6,213 nucleotides of DNA from Chloroflexota bacterium (GCA_026389695.1 JAPLHI010000026.1:1-6213), one strand, 5' to 3'; counted from the first letter of the stretch, positions 1-5,674 are shown. Notes: a model not told the origin generated them from the letters alone. Program-made: numbers and translations.

Positions 1-15
1 CCCTCGTAATGACGT
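1..15. repeat. Right end of a palindromic element, cut by the window edge
   Basis: The bases ctcgtaatgacgt match the right end of the next copy (71-83) and resemble the ctcgcaatgacg end of the fuller elements further on. Only the terminal part is inside the window, so the array probably continues to the left. Confidence 0.55.
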
Positions 16-25
16 GTGGCGTAAA

Positions 26-83
26 ACGTCATTGCCCCTTGATGCTAAAGATTACCACGGGACTTCGTCCCTCGTAATGACGT
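26..83. repeat. Short diverged palindromic element
   Basis: This 58-bp copy has perfect 8-bp ends acgtcatt (26-33) and aatgacgt (76-83). An inner hairpin gggac-ttc-gtccc lies at 59-71. It is a shorter variant of the cattgcgag...ctcgcaatg family, with 'taatgac' replacing 'caatgac', and its right half (attaccacgg...) corresponds to the gattgccacg half of other copies. It has the same orientation as all other copies in the window. Confidence 0.65.
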
Positions 84-105
84 ATAAAACCTGGTTCTGG
101 TGGAA

Positions 106-152
106 GTCACCCGCCCTCGGGTGACTGGAAAGGTCGCCTGTGGGCAGGCGAC
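106..152. repeat. Twin 8-bp-stem tetraloop hairpins
   Basis: Two perfect hairpins stand seven bases apart. The first (106-125) is gtcacccg, loop ccct, cgggtgac. The second (133-152) is gtcgcctg, loop tggg, caggcgac. Both stems start GTC and end GAC, have the same stem and loop size, but differ in inner sequence. They lie 57 bases beyond the stop of the DUF2344 gene, so they could end or stabilise its transcript. On that strand neither is followed by a U-tract, so a classic intrinsic terminator is not supported. They may instead be the core of a second repeat type, because aaaatgacgtgtg (161-173) resembles a palindromic-element end. Confidence 0.6.
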
Positions 153-208
153 TCTCACACAAAATGACGTGTGTTTGTTTAGCGTTTAGTTTTTGGAATT
201 TCATTCTT

Positions 209-850
209 TTATGCCAGTATCAACTTCGTCCTGTGTATGCGCCCCGGCGTTTCGGAAAAGCCCAGCGCCTTGATCACCTGCTCCGGCCTGCCCGATCCTG
301 AAGGATCACAGCGCAACCTCATGCCGATGATGCAGGACCCGGCCTGCACATCCATCAGCCATAAATCATCTATCAAAGTGCGCAGATCGTAGTATCTTTC
401 GCCCGTATCGCGTGTGTGATGCCAGGGAAACTGCGCCGCGGCCAGCAATGCCGCGATACTGGAAGCAACCGCCTCTACATCCCGGTTATTCTCCATCTCT
501 GCGGTGTATTCAGCGAAGCGTACACTCGACTGCAATGACGGCGCGTTAACCGCGACGGTTATCACTTCGATGACCTCGATATCGCCCGGAAGCTGTGGAC
601 CGATCTGGTCGAGAAACTCCCCGGGGGAAATACGCCGGTTGAAAAATATATCCATCAGCTCAGCGTTGCTGGTGATGCCCACCGGAAGCGGCGCAGCCAG
701 CGAGATACGGGGGTGGGGGGTGAATCCCTCAGAGTATGCGGGTGTGATATCCGCCCTGCGTAGCGCCCTTTCCCACAGCCTCATCAGGTCAAGGTGCGAG
801 AGGTATTTGAGTTGATCTCCGCGTCCGAATTTAACTCGCAGCCGGTGCAT
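209..850 (-). CDS. TIGR03936/DUF2344 family radical SAM-associated protein
   Basis: This 213-residue protein matches the family usually annotated as 'radical SAM-linked protein' (DUF2344). Visible family signatures are KYLSHLDLMRLWERALRRA (residues 15-33), YSEGFTPHPRISLAAPLPVG (39-58), YDLR (154-157), a late GRPEQVIKALGF stretch (about 187-198) and IHRTKL near the C-terminus. The biochemical role is not established. The family normally occurs beside, or fused to, a B12-binding radical SAM protein, and no such partner is in this operon. The ATG overlaps the end of the corC-like gene by 20 bp, and AGGGA (minus strand, 856-860) lies five bases upstream, which supports this start and coupled translation. 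Length is normal for a stand-alone member. The family call is confident; the function is unknown. Confidence 0.88.
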   Translation of the reverse strand: MHRLRVKFGRGDQLKYLSHLDLMRLWERALRRADITPAYSEGFTPHPRISLAAPLPVGITSNAELMDIFFNRRISPGEFLDQIGPQLPGDIEVIEVITVAVNAPSLQSSVRFAEYTAEMENNRDVEAVASSIAALLAAAQFPWHHTRDTGERYYDLRTLIDDLWLMDVQAGSCIIGMRLRCDPSGSGRPEQVIKALGFSETPGRIHRTKLILA

Positions 851-2108
851 GCTTTTCCCTGGTGATGGTGATCCTCTCTATCTTCCTGTCCCGCATCTCG
901 GTAATGGATAGCTTCAGGTCGCGGAAGCGGAAATGCTCGCCCTGCCTGGGTATGCGCCCTAGGTGGCTGAGGATAAACCCTGCCAGCGTATCATATTCTC
1001 CTTCCGGCAGGTCAAGGTCAAGCTGGTCATTGACCTCTTCTATCCTGATCTCCCCATCCACATCATAGTTATTGGCATCGAGGGGCACCACTTCCTTTAC
1101 GGAGGTATACATCTCATCACCGATGCTGCCCATGATCTCGGCTGCCAGGTGCTCCAGATTGGCAATGCCGGCGACGCCCCCGAACTCATCCACGACTATA
1201 GCTATGTGGTAGTTATGATCACGCATCTCCGGCAACAGCTCACCCAGCCGCTTGGTTTCGGGGACGAAGTAAGCCTGTCTCACCAGGGAGTCTATGGAAT
1301 CCTTTGCGTGGAGCGTATCTTTGGCCATCTCCATGAGCACATCTTTCACTGTCAGTATGCCTTTAACGTTGTCAGGCATTTCATGGTAAACAGGGAACCG
1401 CGAATGCGGGTGGTCCCGGTAGATCTTGAGGAATTCTTCCAGCGTGGTTCCTTCCTCGATAAACGATATCTCGGTGCGTGGCTGCATGACCTCCCTGACA
1501 GGGCGGTCGGGGAACTCAAAGGCCTTGTGAATCATGTCGGCCTCGGCTTCCTTCCAGACGCCCTCGGCCTCACCCACATCTATGGCTGTGCGTATCTCCG
1601 CTTCATCCACGGTAAGCCTGGCTTCACCAATATCCGTCACCATGCGTGTGAAGCCAGCACCGATCTTATTCAGCAGCCAGACAAAAGGATAAAGTATCCA
1701 GATCAAAAGCTGTACCGGGATAGTATAGGCCAGGGCCATTCTCTCGGAATTGTGCGCCGCTACGGTCTTGGGTATCACCTCGCCAAATACCAGGATCAAG
1801 ACGGTAAGCGTAATAGTCGCAACCAGCGCCCCCAGGTTCTCTCCCAGCAGGCCTACGGCCACCACAGTACCCAGTGAAGCAGCGGCGATACTTACCAGGG
1901 TATTGCCCAGCAGGATGGCGGAGAGGAAGATTCCCGGGTTCTTCTGGAAGCTGTCAAGCAGATCCGCGAACTTGACATCATTACTGAGCAGGTGTTTCAC
2001 GCGAATCCTGCTCATGGAGATGATGGCTATCTCAGCGCTGGAAAAAAAGGCAGACGCCAGGATACAGAAGAGGATGAGAACGAAATATACAGTATGCTCG
2101 CTTTCCAT
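831..2108 (-). CDS. CorC/HlyC-family CNNM-CBS membrane protein (hemolysin-family)
   Basis: This 425-residue inner-membrane protein is of the CNNM/CorC type, a family linked to magnesium or cobalt efflux and often mis-named hemolysin. The N-terminal CNNM (DUF21) part has hydrophobic segments near residues 6-28, 59-83, 92-110 and 126-147. Family residues are visible in FFSSAE (21-26), LLGNT (66-70) and FGEVIPK (108-114). A CBS pair follows: REVMQPRTEI and SRFPVYHE...GILTVKDVL mark CBS1 (about 205-260), and IAIVVDEFGGVAGI in CBS2 (about 270-327). A CorC_HlyC domain (about 336-418) has YDVDGEIRIEEVN and LAGFILSHLGRIPRQGE. The length is full and no break is seen. It is the first gene of an operon with the DUF2344 gene. 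No signal peptide is separable from TM1. The ATG follows a weak GGA, and a promoter lies at 2140-2168. The ion specificity cannot be told from sequence. Confidence 0.93.
   Translation of the reverse strand: MESEHTVYFVLILFCILASAFFSSAEIAIISMSRIRVKHLLSNDVKFADLLDSFQKNPGIFLSAILLGNTLVSIAAASLGTVVAVGLLGENLGALVATITLTVLILVFGEVIPKTVAAHNSERMALAYTIPVQLLIWILYPFVWLLNKIGAGFTRMVTDIGEARLTVDEAEIRTAIDVGEAEGVWKEAEADMIHKAFEFPDRPVREVMQPRTEISFIEEGTTLEEFLKIYRDHPHSRFPVYHEMPDNVKGILTVKDVLMEMAKDTLHAKDSIDSLVRQAYFVPETKRLGELLPEMRDHNYHIAIVVDEFGGVAGIANLEHLAAEIMGSIGDEMYTSVKEVVPLDANNYDVDGEIRIEEVNDQLDLDLPEGEYDTLAGFILSHLGRIPRQGEHFRFRDLKLSITEMRDRKIERITITREKHAPAAS
856..860 (-). promoter_or_regulatory. Ribosome binding site of the DUF2344 gene
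   Basis: AGGGA on the minus strand lies inside the corC-like coding region, five bases before the ATG at 850. It is the clearest Shine-Dalgarno sequence in the window and fixes the start of the overlapping downstream gene. Confidence 0.6.
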
Positions 2109-2113
2109 ATTTA

Positions 2114-2131
2114 ATCCGGTAACACCCGGAT
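2114..2131 (-). promoter_or_regulatory. Leader hairpin just upstream of the corC-like start
   Basis: On the minus strand ATCCGG, a six-base loop, then CCGGAT forms a perfect 6-bp stem, five bases before the ATG at 2108. It falls within the predicted 5' untranslated leader and overlaps where a ribosome would bind. It may modulate initiation, but it is small and could be chance. Confidence 0.35.
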
Positions 2132-2139
2132 ATGGCTAC

Positions 2140-2168
2140 ATGATATCATCAGCTACAGGTAGAGTCAA
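2140..2168 (-). promoter_or_regulatory. Sigma70-type promoter of the corC-like/DUF2344 operon
   Basis: Read on the minus strand, TTGACT (2163-2168, five of six consensus bases) is followed after exactly 17 bases by TATCAT (2140-2145, five of six). Transcription would begin near 2133, giving a leader of roughly 25 bases. The -10 box lies within the 10-bp palindrome atgatatcat (2140-2149). It is placed correctly between the repeats and the operon. Confidence 0.65.
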
Positions 2169-2193
2169 CGGAGTGATATCCCGTAGCAGCGTA

Positions 2194-2287
2194 AATGTAG
2201 GGGTGTACCTTCAGGTGCGTCCGTGTTTATTCCTGCTTTTTCGTGCATTCTGATGCGCGGGCGGGTTTTTAAACCCGCCCCTACATT
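2194..2287. repeat. MITE-like 'tgtagggg...cccctaca' palindromic repeat
   Basis: Perfect 10-bp ends, aatgtagggg (2194-2203) and cccctacatt (2278-2287), enclose two hairpins. The right one is a perfect 10-bp stem, gggcgggttt / aaacccgccc (2259-2280). The left one is degraded, gggtgtacc-ttca-ggtgcgtcc (2201-2222), pairing only with G-U and mismatches. Elements of this design are common dispersed intergenic repeats in bacterial genomes. It carries no gene, and any open frame through it is incidental. It belongs to a different family from the cattgcgag elements next to it. Confidence 0.75.
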
Positions 2288-2296
2288 ATTCTTTTT

Positions 2297-2382
2297 GTCA
2301 TTGCGAGCCCCGTAGGGGCGTGGCAATCTCTCTGCCTGGCGCAATGCCATGAGATTGCTTCGTCGCTGCGTTCCTCGCAATG
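2297..2382. repeat. Palindromic element, copy left of the IS
   Basis: This is a complete copy beginning gtcattgcgag (2297-2307) and ending ctcgcaatg (2374-2382), with inner inverted gcaatc (2325-2330) and gattgc (2353-2358). It opens with the same 'gagccccg.agggg' sub-family sequence as the copy right of the IS (3398-3486). Its right end abuts the IS directly: where other copies continue 'ac', this one continues into the IS end gggcataa. Confidence 0.8.
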
Positions 2383-2490
2383 GGCATAAATATTGAATAA
2401 AGTTGGTGAATATTTCTTATACGCCATATATTTTGAGACTATTATTCTGTTATATTTGGCTATTTAGTTTTAAATCATTCAACCGCTTCA

Positions 2491-2604
2491 ATGATTGAGG
2501 TCATTAAGATGCATAAAAAAGAACATTTATATGGAAAGCGAAGCACAATAGCATTGCACGACGTCAGCATTGGTTCAAACTATGGATCACAGAGAGCTGT
2601 TCTG
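2491..2604 (+). other. Short upstream frame that may be the displaced transposase N-terminus
   Basis: An ATG at 2491 (in-frame ATG again at 2509) opens a 37-codon frame ending at the taa at 2602-2604. It overlaps the transposase frame and contains the A6 tract 2515-2520. The first ten codons (MIEVIKMHKK) would become the N-terminus of the transposase if a -1 shift or an inserted A occurred there. On its own it resembles no known protein. Confidence 0.35.
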
Positions 2605-3386
2605 TAAGATTACTCTGCAAACTATCTGGTTATAGCGCATACAAGATCAATAGCATAAAGAATTACTGGTTAAAACAAATACCGAAGGAAACAATCGATT
2701 ACTCGAAAGTAAGGTATGTAGTATACGATGCAACGTATTTTCACAAAGATGGATGTTTGCTCAATCTCATGAACGCAACCAACCAAAAGATAATTGCACA
2801 TACCTATGTTCACAAAGAAAGCTTTAAAGATTCGTACAACTGGTTTATGAACTTGAAATACCAGGGATTAAATCCTGTGTTTATTACAACTGACGGTGAA
2901 CGCTCCGTTATACGTGCCATGAAATTGGTATGGCCCGGAGCGAAACTACAGCGATGCTTATATCACCTACAGCGTGAAGGTATGCGCTGGTTAAGAACAT
3001 ATCCCAAGACTGAAGCAGGGAAAGAATTACGCAAGATTCTTTCCCAACTTAGCAGAATTAAGACCATTCAAGAACGAGACACTTTCATTCATACGTATTC
3101 TAATTGGGTTGATAGATATGGAAAATACATCCTGTCTTTACCACGCACCACCATTGCATATAAAGATCTGCAGCGCACTGTGATTCTATTGAATAACGCT
3201 CTACCAGACATGTTCCACTATCTTACAGATAGCAATGTACATGCAACAACAAATGCATTGGAAGGTTTTCATTCACGACTCAAAGCAGATTATCGGCGTC
3301 ACAGAGGCTTAACAAAAGAACACCGAATTCAATACATAAGGTGGTACTGTTATTACCAAAATGGCAATAAATACCAACTTTTTTAA
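2517..3386 (+). pseudogene. IS256/MULE-like DDE transposase, start codon lost or frameshifted
   Basis: The frame is open from 2517 to the stop at 3384-3386 (289 codons). It encodes an RNase-H-fold transposase with the probable catalytic triad D in YDATYF (codon 2727), D in TTDGERSV (codon 2892) and E in NALEGFHSRLK (codon 3261), plus the CxxH of RCLYHL typical of IS256/MULE enzymes. Upstream in the same frame are stops at 2514, 2505 and 2496 and no ATG, GTG or TTG before 2757. Starting at TTG 2757 would delete the first catalytic Asp. Another frame offers ATGs at 2491 and 2509 that run into the A6 tract at 2515-2520; one extra A there would join them to the transposase (about 298 residues). 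No N-terminal zinc ribbon is seen. It may be decayed, assembled with a homopolymer error, or expressed by slippage. Confidence 0.75.
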
Positions 3387-3397
3387 AGTATTATGCC

Positions 3398-3486
3398 CAT
3401 TGCGAGCCCCGAAGGGGTGCGGCAATCCTTTGACTTCGTTAAGGCCGTGAGATTGCCACGTCGCCTGCGGGCTCCTCGCAATGACG
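3398..3486. repeat. Palindromic element, copy right of the IS
   Basis: This is a complete copy from cattgcgag (3398-3406) to ctcgcaatgacg (3475-3486). Inner inverted ggcaatc / gattgcc pairs are present, and ccacgtc (3456-3462) can pair with gacgtgg at its right end. It shares the 'gagccccg.agggg' start with the copy at 2297-2382, so the IS is bracketed by two similar copies in direct orientation. Confidence 0.8.
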
Positions 3487-3496
3487 TGGTTGTGGC

Positions 3497-3542
3497 CTTC
3501 GCTTATAGGGATTGCCACGGCACTATGTGCCTCGCAATGACG
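3497..3542. repeat. Right-half palindromic element
   Basis: The sequence from cttcgcttataggg through gattgccacg to ctcgcaatgacg repeats the right half of the elements at 5425-5525 and 5564-5659. The left half is missing. The middle (gcactatgtgc) is a small palindrome that differs from other copies. Confidence 0.65.
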
Positions 3543-3549
3543 TGGGTTA

Positions 3550-3581
3550 TTTAGACAGTCTTCGCAATGATGGTTTAGACA
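3550..3581. repeat. Element remnant between 8-bp direct repeats at the Nudix 3' end
   Basis: The 16 bases gtcttcgcaatgatgg (3558-3573) resemble an element right end, as in acttcgcaatgac at 6061-6073. They are flanked by identical tttagaca copies at 3550-3557 and 3574-3581. The second copy contains the Nudix stop codon. The layout looks like a target duplication around a decayed insertion. Confidence 0.45.
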
Positions 3582-4096
3582 ATCAGAAACCGCAACAACC
3601 CCGCCACACTCTTGGCATCGCAGATTTCACCTTGTTCAATCAGGGATTTGATCTGCGAAACAGGCACGCGCACAATCTCGATCTCGTCAGTATCTTCAGC
3701 AGTTAAATGCGACTGCACTAAATCGGTAGCCAGGAACAGGTGCAGATATTCCGTGCAGTAGCCGGGTGCGGCATAGAAACCGCCCAGACTGGTTACTTTG
3801 CCGGGCAGGTAGCCTATCTCTTCCTGCAGTTCCCGTCTCACAGCGTCCTCGGGCGACTCACCCTCTTCCATCCCCCCCGCAGGTATCTCAAGCAGTACTT
3901 TCCCGGTGGCCGTGCGGTATTGCCTTTCCATGATCACATTGTCTTTATCATCCAGCACCACAACAGCGATGCAATCGGCATGCTCCACGATTTCCCGTGT
4001 TGTCTGCACACCGCTGGATTTCTCGATGGTATCAATCCTCAGACGCACAGCCCTGCCCTCGAAGACCGTTTTACTGGAGATCAGCTTTTCCTGCAT
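3575..4096 (-). CDS. Nudix hydrolase, probable ADP-ribose pyrophosphatase
   Basis: This 173-residue cytosolic Nudix enzyme carries a complete Nudix box at residues 74-96: G74, E80, then RELQEEIGY from 88, fitting GX5EX7REUXEEXGU with all metal-binding residues. A proline lies 16 residues after the box (P111 in AAPGYCTE), the usual mark of the ADP-ribose pyrophosphatase (NudF-like) subgroup. The predicted reaction is ADP-ribose to AMP plus ribose 5-phosphate. The N-terminal part (about 1-40) with VRLRIDTIEKSSG...REIVEHADCIAVV matches the NudF-like dimerisation strand region. It is the last gene of the nadK operon. Its ATG overlaps the GNAT stop (TAATG), implying coupled translation. The pairing with NAD kinase suggests NAD turnover or repair. 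Substrate choice among nucleoside diphosphate sugars remains inferred. Confidence 0.92.
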   Translation of the reverse strand: MQEKLISSKTVFEGRAVRLRIDTIEKSSGVQTTREIVEHADCIAVVVLDDKDNVIMERQYRTATGKVLLEIPAGGMEEGESPEDAVRRELQEEIGYLPGKVTSLGGFYAAPGYCTEYLHLFLATDLVQSHLTAEDTDEIEIVRVPVSQIKSLIEQGEICDAKSVAGLLRFLIV

Positions 4097-4557
4097 TATT
4101 TACCCGCAGGCACATCGTAGACCAGGGCCACCTCGTCGCAGTCGGGGAATTTGGGGCAGCTATAACATTCCGCCCAGATCTTGCGCGGCAGCTCCGTCTT
4201 CTCCACCAGTTTGAATCCCTGCTTCTGGAAAAATCCGGGTTTATACGTGAGGCAGAACATCCTGGGAATACCCAGCGAAGCGGACTCATTTACACATGCA
4301 TCCACCAGGGCCGCTCCCATGCCCTTCTTATGGTTGGCTTCCGCCACGGCCAACGCCGTCACTTCAGCCAGGTCAGACCAGCTTATATGCAATGCCACGC
4401 AGGCGGTCACCTTCCCGGACCTATCACGTATCACGAAATAATCCCTCAGGTTCTCATAGATCTCGCTCAATGCGCGCGGCAGCATCTCACCCTTGCCCGC
4501 GAACTTGTTCACGAGCGCATGCATCTGCTTGACATCATCTATTCGTGCTTTTTCCAC
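4096..4557 (-). CDS. ArgA-like GNAT N-acetyltransferase with C-terminal Cys cluster
   Basis: This 153-residue GNAT enzyme resembles the short, stand-alone N-acetylglutamate synthase-like group. Visible features are an N-terminal KARIDDVKQMHALVN helix and MLPRALSEIYENLRDYFV (25-42), typical of that group, and the central strand AEVTALAVAE. The acetyl-CoA loop HKKGMGAALV (76-85) has His where Gln/Arg is usual. It also has LTYKPGFFQKQGF (103-115) and ends with CYSCPKFPDC (131-140), a conserved Cys motif in this subgroup. Known ArgA-like members acetylate glutamate for arginine synthesis, but no arginine genes are nearby, so the substrate is open. The start is GTG at 4557, inside the end of nadK (19-bp overlap). 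The stop is fused to the Nudix ATG as TAATG. Confidence 0.85.
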   Translation of the reverse strand: MEKARIDDVKQMHALVNKFAGKGEMLPRALSEIYENLRDYFVIRDRSGKVTACVALHISWSDLAEVTALAVAEANHKKGMGAALVDACVNESASLGIPRMFCLTYKPGFFQKQGFKLVEKTELPRKIWAECYSCPKFPDCDEVALVYDVPAGK

Positions 4558-5324
4558 TTGAGGCGTATGAATTTGGTTACGTGAGGGCTGAGCGACACAT
4601 TAACCTCTTCCCCACTTTTCAACTGCTCCTCCACCTGACCGTCCATGCTGATGATGGCATCATGGATGGCCCCTACCTTCAACCTGATCTTCGACTCCTC
4701 CGCCAGCACCAGCGCCTTATCCATGTTCAAATTGGGGCAGACCGCTTTGAGTATCATATCGCGTGATTCCGGGTAAAGGATCGGCCCGTTGGCGGCCAGC
4801 GAGTATCCGGTGCTGCCGGTTGGTGTGGCCACAATGACCGCATCAGCCCTGTAGGTGGTAAACACCTCCCCGTCTATGCTCACTTCCACGTTGATCAATC
4901 GCAGGTGCTGTCCCCTGCCCACGGCTACATCGTTAAGCGCATGGTAGTTTTTGCCGGATGAATCCAGGCGCGCCTGCAGCATGGAGCGGGTGTCTATCCA
5001 GCCACCACCGTCTATAATCACGGACAGCTTCTCCAGGGTGTCCCCGGCCTCCAGCTCGGCCATGAAGCCCAGCTTGCCGAAGTTGACCCCCACGATGGGT
5101 ATCTCACGTGGAAAAACGATCCTGGCCACACGCAGTATGGTGCCGTCACCACCCACACTGACCATCAGATCGGTCTTATCAAGCTGCTTCTGCGCGCCCG
5201 ATTCATCCCAGGATGAATGCAGCCAGCACCCAATGCCCTTTTTCTTGAAATAGTCCTGTATCTGACAGGCAAAATGCTCGGATTTCTGAACCTTGGGATG
5301 AAATAAAATGCCAATGCGTTTCAT
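4539..5324 (-). CDS. nadK: NAD(+) kinase
   Basis: This 261-residue cytosolic enzyme phosphorylates NAD to NADP. Visible motifs are the N-terminal KRIGILFHPK strand, GGDGT at 58-62 (phosphate donor and catalysis), GVNFGKLGFM (79-88), LNDVAVGRG (130-138, the usual NE/ND motif), YRADAVIVATPTGSTGYS (158-175) and a C-terminal SMDGQ (226-230). The stretch CPNLNMDKALVL (196-207) stands where many NAD kinases have a PHSL..RP-like sequence, so that part is diverged. The ATG at 5324 is preferred over a GTG six codons upstream (5342). The family begins about here, neither start has a good ribosome site, and a promoter spaced for a start at about 5325 lies just upstream. It is the first gene of an operon with the GNAT and Nudix genes. 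Confidence 0.92.
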   Translation of the reverse strand: MKRIGILFHPKVQKSEHFACQIQDYFKKKGIGCWLHSSWDESGAQKQLDKTDLMVSVGGDGTILRVARIVFPREIPIVGVNFGKLGFMAELEAGDTLEKLSVIIDGGGWIDTRSMLQARLDSSGKNYHALNDVAVGRGQHLRLINVEVSIDGEVFTTYRADAVIVATPTGSTGYSLAANGPILYPESRDMILKAVCPNLNMDKALVLAEESKIRLKVGAIHDAIISMDGQVEEQLKSGEEVNVSLSPHVTKFIRLKWKKHE

Positions 5325-5332
5325 AGGTATGA

Positions 5333-5361
5333 AATGTATCACTGGCCTTAATCAGTGTCAA
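5333..5361 (-). promoter_or_regulatory. Promoter of the nadK-GNAT-Nudix operon, predicting a leaderless mRNA
   Basis: On the minus strand TTGACA (5356-5361, perfect -35) is followed after 17 bases by TACATT (5333-5338, four of six at -10). Only eight bases separate the -10 box from the nadK ATG at 5324, so the start of transcription falls at or within about two bases of the ATG. This fits the lack of a Shine-Dalgarno sequence there. Confidence 0.5.
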
Positions 5362-5368
5362 ATTTGAC
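5357..5368. promoter_or_regulatory. 12-bp perfect palindrome over the nadK -35 box
   Basis: gtcaaatttgac is identical on both strands and covers five of the six -35 bases. The position is right for a repressor operator. No regulator is encoded in the window, so the role is a guess. Confidence 0.35.
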
Positions 5369-5380
5369 GGCCTAACTTAC

Positions 5381-5424
5381 ACGTCATTGCGGGCGATAGC
5401 GCTTTAACCCGTCATTTTAATTGA
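5381..5424. repeat. Fragmentary left ends of palindromic elements
   Basis: acgtcattgcgggcgatagcgc (first 20 bases from 5381) is a left-end fragment. A second truncated left end, acccgtcatt (5407-5416), is repeated exactly at 5424-5433, where a complete element begins. These look like layered, partly deleted copies between the nadK promoter and the main array. Confidence 0.5.
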
Positions 5425-5525
5425 CCCGTCATTGCGAGCGTAGCGAAGCAATCTCTAAAATCAAGGACTACAGTCTTCGCTTATAGGGATTGCCACGTCG
5501 CCTGCCGGCTCCTCGCAATGACGGG
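5425..5525. repeat. Complete palindromic element with perfect 14-bp ends
   Basis: cccgtcattgcgag (5425-5438) and ctcgcaatgacggg (5512-5525) are exact reverse complements. Inside are inverted gcaatc / gattgc and the shared phrase cttcgcttatagggattgcc. At 101 bp it is the best-preserved copy and can serve as the family reference. Confidence 0.85.
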
Positions 5526-5541
5526 ATATATGAACGGCGTG

Positions 5542-5572
5542 GCAATGACAACCTAGGTAACCGGTCATTGCG
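5542..5572. repeat. Conserved inter-element junction, copy 1
   Basis: This 31-bp stretch (gcaatgacaac, ct, then aggtaaccggtcattgcg) matches 6067-6097 at 29 of 31 positions, differing only at the two central bases. It spans the right end of one element, the spacer and the left end of the next. Confidence 0.65.
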
Positions 5573-5659
5573 AGCGTCAGCGAAGCAATCTTTAGAATCA
5601 AGGACGACCGTCTTCGCTTATAGGGATTGCCGCGTCGCCTGCGGGCTCCTCGCAATGAC
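5564..5659. repeat. Palindromic element, copy abutting the GIY-YIG gene stop
   Basis: The 11-bp ends gtcattgcgag (5564-5574) and ctcgcaatgac (5649-5659) are perfect, with gcgaagcaatc and cttcgcttatagggattgcc inside. It is closely similar to 5425-5525. It ends 15 bases from the stop codon of the GIY-YIG gene. Confidence 0.85.
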
Positions 5660-5674
5660 AGTTTAATGCACGGG

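Larger units (their letters stand above)
2382..3398 (+). mobile_element. Insertion sequence, about 1017 bp, with 26-bp imperfect inverted ends
   Basis: The left end (2382-2407) reads gggcataa, nine variable bases, aaagttggt. The reverse complement of the right end (3373-3398) reads gggcataa, nine bases, aaagttggt: two identical blocks at identical spacing, with about 21 of 26 positions matching overall. One transposase gene fills most of the interior and its stop codon lies inside the right end. The whole segment is visibly more AT-rich than the neighbouring operons. No ordinary direct target duplication is seen; the bases outside are the inverted ctcgcaat / attgcgag ends of two flanking palindromic elements. 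The transposase resembles IS256/MULE-type DDE enzymes. The exact outer boundary could be a base or two further out. Confidence 0.8.

Noticed and set aside
133..152. Intrinsic terminator for the DUF2344 operon
   Set aside because: The stem is strong, but on the transcribed strand it is followed by ctttccag, with no run of U.
963..1877. Long plus-strand open frame (304 codons) opposite the corC-like gene
   Set aside because: It is the antisense shadow of a strong CNNM-CBS-CorC coding region and shows no recognisable domain.
2165..2380. Minus-strand open frame of 71 codons
   Set aside because: It runs entirely through the two palindromic repeats and the corC promoter. Its residues (such as LRQAERLPRPYGARND) are typical translated-repeat sequence, not a protein family.
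2757..3386. TTG start at 2757 for the transposase
   Set aside because: It would remove the first catalytic Asp (codon 2727) although the frame is open and homologous-looking well upstream.
3309..3518. Minus-strand open frame of 69 codons
   Set aside because: It is antisense to the transposase end and continues through the palindromic element, with no start context or family match.
5325..5342. GTG start giving a six-residue longer NAD kinase
   Set aside because: The GTG lies inside the spacer between the proposed -35 and -10 boxes, has no usable ribosome site, and family N-termini usually begin near MKRIG.
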